Origin: Planctomycetaceae bacterium
GTDB lineage: Bacteria; Planctomycetota; Planctomycetia; Pirellulales; Pirellulaceae
Direction: 5' to 3'
Length of the DNA: 64,000 nucleotides
NCBI GenBank assembly: GCA_002709225.1
Contig: PAQH01000027.1
Span: 1 to 64,000, forward strand
The translations under genes and the position numbers were made by a program. How positions within the stretch are numbered: position 1 is the first letter of the stretch; every line of letters begins with the position of its first letter. Shown here piece by piece: positions 34,218 through 43,327 of the stretch. Below the pieces are notes generated by a model. That model was not told the origin of the DNA and searched no databases. It saw nothing but the letters and a program-made list of their open reading frames with translations.

Positions 34218-37200
34218 TTACTCGCCTTTCACCTTGGCGAGTTTGCGGAAATACTCTCTGACAAAGGCGCGATAGCCTTCAGGCCCCTTGCTTTTGAGGC
34301 TTTGCAGCAAATCTTCACGTTGACGTTTTTGCATCCCGATGATCACGGTACGTGTACTGGCGTCAAAATCACCCAGTTCCTCGACGATCTGGTCGACCAC
34401 GGCCGTTGCGGTGGCCGCTTCGCTCAGCGTACTGGGAGGTGGTGGGGGCGCTGATTGTGGCGGCTGTTGACCTTCGGGGGCTTGTTCCTGAGGGCTGCCC
34501 GACTGGCCGAGCATCTGCTGGAGACGTTGCATCATCTCCCGTGCTGCTTGCATGGCGTCCGACTGCATCTGTTCTTGCATCTGCTGGTCTAGCTGGTCCA
34601 TCTGGCTGGGAGACATCGGCTGATTCGACTGGTTCGCCAGGTTTTCCAGTTGTTCGAGCAGTTGCTCGAGCGAGTTCTTGTCCGCACCGAGCGCCCGTTG
34701 GGCCTGGTCGAGTTCTTCGACGCGATCCACCTGGCGCGACCGCATCTCTTTGCGGTCCGCTTTGTCGGCTTGCCGTTCATCAGCCTGTTTGACTTGCTCT
34801 TTTAGATCGCGCAGCTTGTCAGCAAACCGCTCGTCCATTTCGGGAACCGGGCCACCGAGTGCCGGCAGAAACAAATCGGGCTCTTCCTCTTCGGTCTCAC
34901 CTGCGTCTGCTTCCCCGTCCGGCTCAGGCGCCTGTTCAGTTTGCTTTTTGCTGTCTTCCGGATCGGCGGTATCCTGTTCCTTGGGGGGGACTTTGTAGGC
35001 TTCCTGTTCGGGATCATAGGGCTTGCCGGGGAACTGAGGCGGATCTTTCATCTCCCGTAATTGTTCGAGCAGATCTCGGACACTTTCCAGCTCGTCCTCA
35101 GATTCCATATCGAGTTGAGTCTGTTCCTCCTCGATGGCTTCAAAGCCACGTTCCGAGAGATCCTGGGTGGCGTCTTCGAGCAACTCCTCCTGGCTGCCTT
35201 GCAACGTATCCAGATCGGCCCGTTTGGCTTCGAGAAAGTCGCGCAGCTCGGCCAAATCTGAGGCGGTTAATTGGGCGTCTTGCTGCATCAGTTCGCGCCG
35301 CAAATCGGCGAGTGCGGATTCCGCATCGGTGCGGCTTTCGGTTTGCGCGTCGGCCAGCGCTTCCAGGCGATTCTGCAGATCATCCAGGTTCTTCTGGACC
35401 TCTTCACTTTGCTGCTGAATATTCTCCAGCGGAGGATTCTCTTCTTGCGGTTGGGCCGCCGCCTGTGCCTGGTTGGCCAATTGCTGCATCGGTTCGACGG
35501 CCAGCTCCTGGAACGCCTCTTGCATCGCTTCCAGTTGACGGGTGATTTCTGGTGGCAGGAAGGCCTGGTTGTTGGCTTGTTCAGCGAGTTGTTTGAGATC
35601 GTTGGCCACCTGTTGGCCGAGTTCCACATTCTTGTTTTCTTGCGCTGCTAGTTGGGTCAGTTCTCCACGCAATTCGTCACGTTGTTTCGCGGTTTCCTCA
35701 TCGAGTTTCAAAGGTTCAGGTTTGGCCTGCGGATCAGCGGGGTCAGCATCCCGCTTGGCTTCGGCAGCAGCAGCCTCCAGTTTTTCGGTGAGCGGTTCGT
35801 ACTTTTCCACTAATTGCTCTGTCGCTTCTCGGATCTTGTCCTGCTCGGCAATCAACTTGACGAGTTTCTCCTGAAACGTGTCAGTTTGGGTTTCATACTG
35901 CTCGAATTGCTTATCCGCGGCCTGGCTTTCATCGGCCAGGCGTATCGTGTAATCCCGCGACGTAGCGCTGCTGCCTTTGCCGTCACGGACGACGATGCGG
36001 TATTTCAGGCTGGCACCAACGGCCAGGGCTTCTTCCGCCAGGTCCAAGGTGACCACTTGAGTGAGAGAACGTGGCGGCTGGTCAAAACTCTCCACCGGTC
36101 GACCTTGAAACGCCTCTGCTTCGCCTTTCTGGACCGCCAGCTCAACGTGGGCAATGCCGTAATCGTCACTGGCGCGAAGAAAAATAGGTACCTTGACTGG
36201 TGTACTGACCACCAGATCGATGCCTGGCCGTTCGATTTCGACCCAGGGAGCTTCGTCCACGATGGCATCGAGCTTTCCTTCTTCCATACTTTGGTTTTCG
36301 TAACCGGCCTGGTTGCGCAATTCCACACGGTAGTAACCGTCTTTCAGAAGCTCGAACGATCCGGACCAGCGACTTTGTTTGGCGGCAGTGGCCGCCGTAG
36401 CGAGCGGAGTGCTTCCCGATCCGCTGTCACTGGAGGGCGCAACGGTTTCCGGTTCTGCGGATTCCATCGGCAGCCGTTTGACGGGAAATCGTTCGGTGGC
36501 CACCAGTTTGCGCACCAGGCGATCGGTCGGCGGTAGTGTTCCAGTGGCGCCCCAGACGCAATGACCTCCGACGAGCCGAAATCGCATGCCCGTGATTCGC
36601 TTGCCAGTGAGCCCCACCGCGTCGGCGGGCACTTCCAGTGTGACCCAGGCACCCGATTCGGGTAATTCGCCGAGCGGTTGCCGGCTGGCGGTACCTAAGG
36701 TCCCCTCGGCGATCTTGTCCGCGCCCCAGAACGCGCGATGTTCCCAGTCTTGCCCGTCGTTCCACTGCAACATAATTTGTTCGGGTGCCTGGCCGTCGAC
36801 GACCCAGACTTTGGCGAACAGCACTTCGTTGGCCTGGATCTGATAACCCACAGGTACGCCACTGAAACCGTGCGCGTGCGGTCCCGCGGCGGGGGCGTCA
36901 AAATGTCCTTTGCGACCGGCTGTCTTTTCATCCCATTGCCAGGTTCCTTCGGCGGTGGCGCCGGACGGCAGGGCATCGGAAAACCAGACGCGTTCACGTT
37001 CGGGGCGGTCTGTGATCGCCACCCGTTTCATTTGTGGCTCGAGCAGGACGATCTCCCCCCCTTCCACATCGCCTTCAACCGTAACCACTATTTCGACTTT
37101 ACTGTCCTTGGGTCCGGTGACATCTTTGGTTTGTGGGGCACCGTAGCGTGGCTCTGCGATCCGCATGTAGTCCGGGTAATGCAGCGCTGTTTGCAGGCCC

Positions 37201-38207
37201 ACGATCCGTGGTCGCTCGAGCATGGTGACTTGAAACTGGGGGGTCCAGGTTTGGCCGCCGCGAACACGATAACGGAAGTCGCGCTGCATACCGACGAGCG
37301 AAAAACTGGTCTGCCGGGCGGTGCTTTCGGTTTGGTCTGACGGATCTGTCACAGCGGTGTCGACTTCTTTGAGTTCGGGGAACTCGTGCACCAGTTTGGT
37401 AGGCTTGCCGTCTTTGTCGGTGGTCTCTACTTCCAGAGTCAAGGTGTCTGTTTTCAACAGATCAAGGTCGCCGTTGGTCACAGTGACGGTAAACTGGACA
37501 TCTTCGCCGCGGAGGGTTTTGTCGTCTCCCGGTTCCTGGCGGTCGCCGGTAACCACCTGGTAGCCGATACCCGAGTTGGGCGGAATATCTTGGTAGAAAT
37601 AGACGATACGGGCGACGGCTGTGGAGAGGCGCTCACGGAAGCCGAGAAACGCGGCCGCCAGGATCACCGTGGCGACCACAGCAAAGAGGGCTGATTTACG
37701 CAGACTGATCAGGTCGAGTACTTTGCGCGGGCTGAAATCAGCAATCCGCGAGAGCGCTTCATTGACGAGCCTGACATGGAAGGCCTCTGAATGGACGCTG
37801 TTTTCTGTGCTACCGCCGTTGCGGGCCAAGTCGATACAGCTGATCAAGCGATTGTGGATACCGGGAATTTCGCGTTCGATGTGACGGGCCACGATGACCT
37901 CGGTCAAACGTCGGCACAGGGGTCGGATAACTCCCAGGTAACAGACCCACAGCGTGGGAATCACGATGCATAACAAACCGGTTAGCCGCAACCACGGCGG
38001 GAGCGTGTAAACCAGCAGGTCGGTAAGGGTGACGGCGACCAACGTCGCCAGTAGCAAACCGAGGGTTACCCCGAGTCCGGTGGCCAGCCAAGTCGTCCGC
38101 AACAGGACGCGAGTTCGTTGAATCAGCCGTGTGATTTTGGACGTGTCGAGTTCACCCGAAGCGGGTGGTTGCTGATTTGAGTTCTCGTTCGCAGATAGTC
38201 CCACCAT
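34218..38207 (-). CDS. Very large coiled-coil membrane protein, DUF4175-like (copy B)
   Basis: 1329 aa. Membrane spans lie at about 38-60, 68-92 and 168-188, followed by beta-rich extracytoplasmic domains to about residue 730. A very long Gln/Glu-rich helical region then runs to about 1250 (for example LDQQMQEQMQSDAMQAAREM) with an acidic and a Pro-rich patch. The C-terminus ends GPEGYRAFVREYFRKLAKVKGE, sharing PEGY-x4-R-x-YF-x-KLA with copy A at 17864-21163. Assignment to DUF4175 is by architecture. It lies 292 bases after BatA copy B and 60 before the VWA gene of module B. Probably a scaffold bridging the membrane and the VWA proteins (inference). Confidence 0.82.
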   Translation of the reverse strand: MVGLSANENSNQQPPASGELDTSKITRLIQRTRVLLRTTWLATGLGVTLGLLLATLVAVTLTDLLVYTLPPWLRLTGLLCIVIPTLWVCYLGVIRPLCRRLTEVIVARHIEREIPGIHNRLISCIDLARNGGSTENSVHSEAFHVRLVNEALSRIADFSPRKVLDLISLRKSALFAVVATVILAAAFLGFRERLSTAVARIVYFYQDIPPNSGIGYQVVTGDRQEPGDDKTLRGEDVQFTVTVTNGDLDLLKTDTLTLEVETTDKDGKPTKLVHEFPELKEVDTAVTDPSDQTESTARQTSFSLVGMQRDFRYRVRGGQTWTPQFQVTMLERPRIVGLQTALHYPDYMRIAEPRYGAPQTKDVTGPKDSKVEIVVTVEGDVEGGEIVLLEPQMKRVAITDRPERERVWFSDALPSGATAEGTWQWDEKTAGRKGHFDAPAAGPHAHGFSGVPVGYQIQANEVLFAKVWVVDGQAPEQIMLQWNDGQDWEHRAFWGADKIAEGTLGTASRQPLGELPESGAWVTLEVPADAVGLTGKRITGMRFRLVGGHCVWGATGTLPPTDRLVRKLVATERFPVKRLPMESAEPETVAPSSDSGSGSTPLATAATAAKQSRWSGSFELLKDGYYRVELRNQAGYENQSMEEGKLDAIVDEAPWVEIERPGIDLVVSTPVKVPIFLRASDDYGIAHVELAVQKGEAEAFQGRPVESFDQPPRSLTQVVTLDLAEEALAVGASLKYRIVVRDGKGSSATSRDYTIRLADESQAADKQFEQYETQTDTFQEKLVKLIAEQDKIREATEQLVEKYEPLTEKLEAAAAEAKRDADPADPQAKPEPLKLDEETAKQRDELRGELTQLAAQENKNVELGQQVANDLKQLAEQANNQAFLPPEITRQLEAMQEAFQELAVEPMQQLANQAQAAAQPQEENPPLENIQQQSEEVQKNLDDLQNRLEALADAQTESRTDAESALADLRRELMQQDAQLTASDLAELRDFLEAKRADLDTLQGSQEELLEDATQDLSERGFEAIEEEQTQLDMESEDELESVRDLLEQLREMKDPPQFPGKPYDPEQEAYKVPPKEQDTADPEDSKKQTEQAPEPDGEADAGETEEEEPDLFLPALGGPVPEMDERFADKLRDLKEQVKQADERQADKADRKEMRSRQVDRVEELDQAQRALGADKNSLEQLLEQLENLANQSNQPMSPSQMDQLDQQMQEQMQSDAMQAAREMMQRLQQMLGQSGSPQEQAPEGQQPPQSAPPPPPSTLSEAATATAVVDQIVEELGDFDASTRTVIIGMQKRQREDLLQSLKSKGPEGYRAFVREYFRKLAKVKGE

Positions 38208-38499
38208 GGTTCTGCTCTCTCCCGGGAATGACGTTTCTTATCCACTACTAGTAACGGTGCCGGCTGCCAGCGGGCACAGGGCATCCCTGCAGCTGTTCCA
38301 CGTGCAAGCGGCCGATCATTTGTGAATTCTCATTTTCACTGGACTGGACAAATCTCCCAGGGGAGCGGCAATCATTTCCATTCACCCTGGCGGCCTGTTC
38401 GATGTCAGTGCGTTTGGTTCTTTCCTGCTTAGATTTGCCTGTTTGTTCTCGCGGCTACCACCGGCCGGTTGTGCTGAGTGGCACGCCCGCCGACTGCCC

Positions 38500-40878
38500 C
38501 TATTGCTCCACCGTTTCGGCGGCGATCTCCTCCACTCCCGCACCGGTCATTCGGCCGACCCAACGCCCGCTGGCCAAGTGACGGATGCGGGCGGCTGTCG
38601 TCTGCGATTCCTCCCCATCGACGTGCTGGCCGCCCAGCGTGGAAAGTAGGAACTCGGCTCCGATAATTACCAGAATGAGTAGGATCAGCGGGCGCCAGAT
38701 TTCCCGCTGGTTGCCAATGTTGCCGTAGTCTTGCTGCGCTTGGGCAGAAGCGTCGATCGTGGTGACGTCGGCCGACGGCAGCATCCGTTTGATTTGATCG
38801 GGTTCCAAACCGCTGAAATTCGATTCGTCCTCTGACAGGTTGACGGCGAAGGAAACGGTTCCTTGTTTGGGATCTTCAGTTCTTCCACCAGTGACCTCTA
38901 CCGTGTAGTAACCGGTGGCCGTGGTTTCGTGGAAGGCGCCTTTGAGTTGGGAGTTGGAGCGTTGAAAACTGACCGGGGTAACCCGACCGCGAATGTCAGT
39001 GACTTTTCCATTGGCGGGTGCCCAGGTGGGCGCGACTGTGAATTCGGCGGTGCCACCTGCCGAGACGACAGCCGGGCTCTCCAGATCGTCGGGCCGGCGG
39101 ACATGACTGATCATCCGCAGTACAAGGGGTACGAATTCTGGGGTCATCGGCAGGTTGCTCCAGCGTGTGTTCAGGGGAAACGCGCTGACCAGTACTCGTC
39201 CGGTACCGAAGCGGCTTTCCAGTAACGCTGGAGAGCCATCCGCAAATTCTACCGTCGGCCAGGCATTGCCATCGGACTCCGCCAGTGTCAAGGGGAAGCG
39301 GCGATATACATTGATCCGCGTCATGTAAGGTTGGTCGGCGTTGGCAAAGACCGAGAAAATGGGGTGGGCCAGATCCACGGCTCCGAATCGCTGAAAAGTT
39401 TCCGCTTTGTCTGGATCGCCGACGATAGCACCCAACTCGGCGGACATGAGCTTTTCCTCCGGCAGCGTGGGACCGACAAAGAGCTGCTTGTTGTAGGTGT
39501 CGGGATTCACTTTATCCCCGGGGAAGATCAGCAGGCCACCGCCGTCGGCCACGAACCCGCTCAACAGAGAAAACTGCGCGGCGTTCAGAGCGCCACAGTT
39601 GGCCAGAATTACTGCGGAGGCATCGCGCAACGTTTCGGCGTTGAGGTTGGCTTCAGGAAGATCGACGACATCCAATGCCTGCAATAGTTCCTGCTGTGCT
39701 GAGGGCACGCTGGGGGCACTCGCAGTCTGCCCTTGCGTTTCCGAGTCTTCGACGGCGTCCCTCTGGGCGGCGGTGGAGTACATCGCGGTGCGCAGATAGA
39801 GCCCTTCATTTTCCAACGGCTTGGCCGACGGATTGCCATTGACCAGTAAGATCTTGATCCTGGGAACGACTTCCATGGAAAAACGAAAGCGGTCGTCGTG
39901 GGTGAATCGGTCGGACGAGATTTCAAACCGACCGCGCAACGGACCTGGCTCGGTCGGCCGGTAGATGATCTCAGTTTCTTTCGTTTCCCCCGGTTTGATA
40001 CTGAGATTCTTGCGGGCAATTTCCTTATCATTCAACAAGACCACGACCTCGACTTTTTCTGCGACTGTCGCGTTGTCAGCAGTCAACTTGGCATGATTGA
40101 CAACACGGGGTCGTAGATGGATGGGGAGCCCGACCAGCACGCGCGATTTTTCTGGTTTGCTACCCACCACCGCGCGATTGGGAATAGTCTGGTTGGAGCC
40201 GATATTGACGACCACCACTTCGGTTTCTGCGGGGATCAGGTTATCGGCCACACCATCTTTCAATTCCTTCCAGTCGCTGGCCTGTAGATCGGTCAATAGG
40301 TAGACACGGGGATTATTCAATTCCCGGGCGCCTTCACCGAACACGTCGGTCAGCGCGGCGAAGAGATTGCCGCGCGAGGAGCCTGATTCGAGTTGGTCAA
40401 TCTCCGCCGTCAACGCTTTGGCGTCGCCTGAAAATCGGCTACAGATTTCTTCCGGCCGGGCTCCTACGCGAATGATGGTCACACGGTCGTCTTTACTGAG
40501 CCGCTCGACAATCTTGGTGGCGGCTTGGCGCGCCCGAGCCATCGATGTCACGCCCTTGGTCGCTGCCGCCATACTGGCCGAACCATCGACCATCAGAACG
40601 ATGTCGCGTCCGCCGCCGCCGCCCAGGAGAGAATCCCAATGTTGGACCACCGGCCGCGCGATACTGAAGATCAGAAATAGCACGAAAGCAGTACGTAACA
40701 TGGCAATCAGCGCTTCCAGAAACTTCATCCGCCGGCGTTGTTGTACGTAACTATCGAAGAGAAATCGGAAGGTACTTAGATCCACCGTTTTGATGCGGTG
40801 CAAGGTCAGCAGGTGCAGGGCGATCGGGATCAGCGCCAGTGGCAAAACCCATAGGAGTCCCGAGTGCAGGAAACTCAT
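38500..40878 (-). CDS. BatA-family VWA membrane protein (module B)
   Basis: 792 aa. The N-terminal BatA element (MSFLHSGLLWVLPLALIPIALHLL ... STFRFLFDS) and a second span near 60-75 precede a VWA domain with MIDAS DGSAS at 98-102. A long extracytoplasmic part has the amidotransferase-like segment GGGLLIFPGDKVNPDTYN. A C-terminal span (IWRPLILLILVIIGAEFLLSTLGG) is followed by a short polar tail. Same architecture as 23549-25912. It follows DUF58 copy B by 93 bases. The 292-base gap after it is the largest inside the run and contains no gene-like frame on the minus strand. Confidence 0.9.
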   Translation of the reverse strand: MSFLHSGLLWVLPLALIPIALHLLTLHRIKTVDLSTFRFLFDSYVQQRRRMKFLEALIAMLRTAFVLFLIFSIARPVVQHWDSLLGGGGGRDIVLMVDGSASMAAATKGVTSMARARQAATKIVERLSKDDRVTIIRVGARPEEICSRFSGDAKALTAEIDQLESGSSRGNLFAALTDVFGEGARELNNPRVYLLTDLQASDWKELKDGVADNLIPAETEVVVVNIGSNQTIPNRAVVGSKPEKSRVLVGLPIHLRPRVVNHAKLTADNATVAEKVEVVVLLNDKEIARKNLSIKPGETKETEIIYRPTEPGPLRGRFEISSDRFTHDDRFRFSMEVVPRIKILLVNGNPSAKPLENEGLYLRTAMYSTAAQRDAVEDSETQGQTASAPSVPSAQQELLQALDVVDLPEANLNAETLRDASAVILANCGALNAAQFSLLSGFVADGGGLLIFPGDKVNPDTYNKQLFVGPTLPEEKLMSAELGAIVGDPDKAETFQRFGAVDLAHPIFSVFANADQPYMTRINVYRRFPLTLAESDGNAWPTVEFADGSPALLESRFGTGRVLVSAFPLNTRWSNLPMTPEFVPLVLRMISHVRRPDDLESPAVVSAGGTAEFTVAPTWAPANGKVTDIRGRVTPVSFQRSNSQLKGAFHETTATGYYTVEVTGGRTEDPKQGTVSFAVNLSEDESNFSGLEPDQIKRMLPSADVTTIDASAQAQQDYGNIGNQREIWRPLILLILVIIGAEFLLSTLGGQHVDGEESQTTAARIRHLASGRWVGRMTGAGVEEIAAETVEQ

Positions 40879-40971
40879 AAACCGGGTTCTCTTCTTTGAG
40901 GACGTGAATCGACGTGATACGCGCGTCGGGATCGGTACCTGACCAGTTAGGTTAGCTGTCGGCAGGCCGAA

Positions 40972-41862
40972 TTATCCCATGCGTGAACGCTTGTCGAGGT
41001 AGGCGGACAAAAATTTATCGTACGGTTCTGTTGTTTTCACCAGGTTGTAGTCGACTTTACGTTCCAGGCAGTCACCGCGCAAACGGGCCTGGAACTCACG
41101 AATGCGTTCCAGGTAACGCTTGCGGAGATTTTTGGGATTGGTGACGACACGACCCGCCCCTTCCATATCTTTGAACCGGGTGAGGCGGTCGTAGGGGAAG
41201 GTCAGCTCAGCGTCGTCCATTACGTGAAACACGATGACTTCGTGTTGGCTATGACGGAACCGCTGCAGGCCATGGGCAATCTCGGCTTCGTTGTCGATCA
41301 AGTCACTGATCAGAATGATCAACCCCCGGCGCTTGGTTCGTTCGGCAGCGAGATTGAGAATCGAGCCAATACTGGTTTCTCCGCCCGGCTGCAGATGCTC
41401 CAGTGTTTCAAGCACGCGACGGAATTGGGAGGGGTGGGCGCGGGGCGGGACGTACGTGCGAATGTCGGAGTCAAACAGCAGGGTACCTACCGCATCATTC
41501 TGTCGAATCAGCAGGTAACTGAGCGAGGCAGCCAGAAATGCGCCGTAGTCAAGTTTGCTGATTTCGCCGCTGCGAAATCCCATGGATTCTGAGCAGTCCA
41601 ACAAGATGTAAGCGCGGAGATTCGTTTCATCTTCAAACAGTTTGACATAGTACTTGTCACTACGGGCCAGCATCTTCCAGTCCATGGCCCGCATGTCGTC
41701 GCCCGGTGTGTAGGCGCGATGGTCCAGGTACTCCACCGAAAACCCGTGGTATGGGCTGCGGTGGCGGCCCGTCAGAAAGCCGTCTACCACCTGCCTGGAA
41801 ACGAGCTCCATATTCCCCAAACGGGCGAGTCCGGCAGGGTCCAGATACCGAGTAGCAGCCAT
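40972..41862 (-). CDS. DUF58 / VWA protein (module B)
   Basis: 296 aa. The DUF58 core is present (YTPGDDMRAMDWKMLARSDKY at about 51-71), as is an intact MIDAS DCSES at 89-93 followed by MGFRSGE. It lacks membrane segments and is predicted cytoplasmic. It is a close structural match to copy A: FSVEYLDHRAYTPGDD aligns with FSVEFAEHREYSPGVD. It follows moxR copy B by 104 bases. Known family context: DUF58 and MoxR genes are nearly always adjacent and are thought to act together in protein complex maturation. Confidence 0.93.
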   Translation of the reverse strand: MAATRYLDPAGLARLGNMELVSRQVVDGFLTGRHRSPYHGFSVEYLDHRAYTPGDDMRAMDWKMLARSDKYYVKLFEDETNLRAYILLDCSESMGFRSGEISKLDYGAFLAASLSYLLIRQNDAVGTLLFDSDIRTYVPPRAHPSQFRRVLETLEHLQPGGETSIGSILNLAAERTKRRGLIILISDLIDNEAEIAHGLQRFRHSQHEVIVFHVMDDAELTFPYDRLTRFKDMEGAGRVVTNPKNLRKRYLERIREFQARLRGDCLERKVDYNLVKTTEPYDKFLSAYLDKRSRMG

Positions 41863-41966
41863 GGCAGTTCAATCGTGAAATAAAGAATCCGTTGTATTTC
41901 AGAGAGCGGAGAACAACAGCGACCAGGTGGCTCGTTTGCGTTCGTCTCCTACGCTGACCGTCAGGG

Positions 41967-43001
41967 TTACTCCTCACTGGTGACTTTGAGCAACATTTCT
42001 ACGATGTTGTCGGTCGAGACGCCGTCGCTTTCGGCAGCGAAACTGGTGACCAAGCGGTGTCGCAGGACGGGGTAGGCGATGTAGCGAATGTCGTCGGTAG
42101 AAACGTTGATACGTCCATCTAGCAGGGCGTGCGCTTTCGCACCCAGCAAAATTGCCTGGCAGGCCCGCGGACCGGCGCCCCAAGTGAGATATTTCTTGAC
42201 GAAGTCGGGAGCATCTTCTGAAAGGGGCCTGGTGGCTCGTACCAGCCGCACCGCAAACGCCGATACCGAACGTCCGATCAGTACTTTGCGGACAATTCTC
42301 TGCAACAACAGGATGTCGTCCCGGTCGAGGATCGAGGTCAGCTCGGGAAAACCATCGGCCGTGGTGATTTCCGCGATCTGCAACTCCTGTTCAAAATTCG
42401 GATAATCGACGTGAATCCGAAACATGAAACGATCGAGCTGGGCTTCGGGGAGTGGGTAGGTTCCCTCTTGTTCAATCGGATTTTGTGTGCCCAGCACGAT
42501 GAACGGCTGGTCGAGCGGGTAATCCTTGCCCGCCGTGGTGACTTTGTATTCCTGCATCGCTTGCAGCAGGGCAGCCTGTGTTTTCGGCGGTGTCCGGTTG
42601 ATTTCGTCACCCAGCAGAATATTGCCGAAGATGGGGCCTTTGACAAAACGCATGCGCCGTCGACCAGTCCCCTCCTCTTCCTCGAGAATTTCAGTGCCCG
42701 TAATATCCGAAGGCATTAGGTCTGGTGTGAACTGAACACGACTGAACTCCAGTGAGAGCAGCTCGGCAATGCTGGAGATCATCAGCGTCTTGGCGAGCCC
42801 GGGAACTCCTTCCAGGAGGCAATGGCCACGACAAAAGAGGGCCAGTAAGACCTGTTTCAGAACTTCGTCCTGGCCGACAATGACCTTGGACAATTCACTC
42901 GTCAGCCGACTGTACTCCTGGGCCAAATTTTCGGCCATCTTGAGATCTTGATCGTCCAACGTGTGGCCTTGCGCCGCGTTTTGTGAGATGCTCGATGACA
43001 T
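41967..43001 (-). CDS. MoxR-family AAA+ ATPase (module B), first gene of the 20-gene run
   Basis: 344 aa. Walker A GVPGLAKT is at 65-72, Walker B NILLGDEINRTPPKTQ follows, and sensor 1 lies in LGTQNPIEQEGTYPLPEAQLDRF. ATG 43001 is supported by the start of homology shortly after; no strong ribosome binding site is visible. As the most upstream gene of the minus-strand run, it should be next to the main promoter, which would lie in 43002-43327 where a perfect 7-bp inverted repeat sits 60 bases upstream. Paralog of the moxR at 26971-28026. Confidence 0.95.
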   Translation of the reverse strand: MSSSISQNAAQGHTLDDQDLKMAENLAQEYSRLTSELSKVIVGQDEVLKQVLLALFCRGHCLLEGVPGLAKTLMISSIAELLSLEFSRVQFTPDLMPSDITGTEILEEEEGTGRRRMRFVKGPIFGNILLGDEINRTPPKTQAALLQAMQEYKVTTAGKDYPLDQPFIVLGTQNPIEQEGTYPLPEAQLDRFMFRIHVDYPNFEQELQIAEITTADGFPELTSILDRDDILLLQRIVRKVLIGRSVSAFAVRLVRATRPLSEDAPDFVKKYLTWGAGPRACQAILLGAKAHALLDGRINVSTDDIRYIAYPVLRHRLVTSFAAESDGVSTDNIVEMLLKVTSEE

Positions 43002-43327
43002 AGACGTATTCCGTTTTCTATCTGTTCCTGGGTGTGCCCGGTTCGATCCATCGCGATCGATGCAACCATCGCAGGTTGCAACGTAGCGACAATTATCAGC
43101 GCGTCAAACTACTTCCGAGGTTACGGGAGAAAAAACCGCGAAAATTAGTGGCAAGATAGGTAGACTGCGTTTCGCCCCCAGCGCCGAATTTGCCCTACTG
43201 CGGTCGACGTTTCAGATAGTTTCGTGCCTGGCGAAGCACCACGCGGAACTCTACCATTGCGCGTAGTAGGAACGGTCGAGACGGCAACCGCTAAGCAGAG
43301 TCCCCGATCTCAGAGAGCAGGAAGATT
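43002..43327. promoter_or_regulatory. Divergent control region of the 20-gene run and the metE-like gene
   Basis: 326 bases between the moxR start (minus) and the metE-like start (plus). It contains a perfect inverted repeat, TGCAACC at 43061-43067 and GGTTGCA at 43074-43080 with a 6-base spacer, placed like an operator for the minus-strand run. An 8-base palindrome (ATCGCGAT, 43050-43057) is adjacent. No confident -10/-35 boxes were assigned. Confidence 0.5.
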
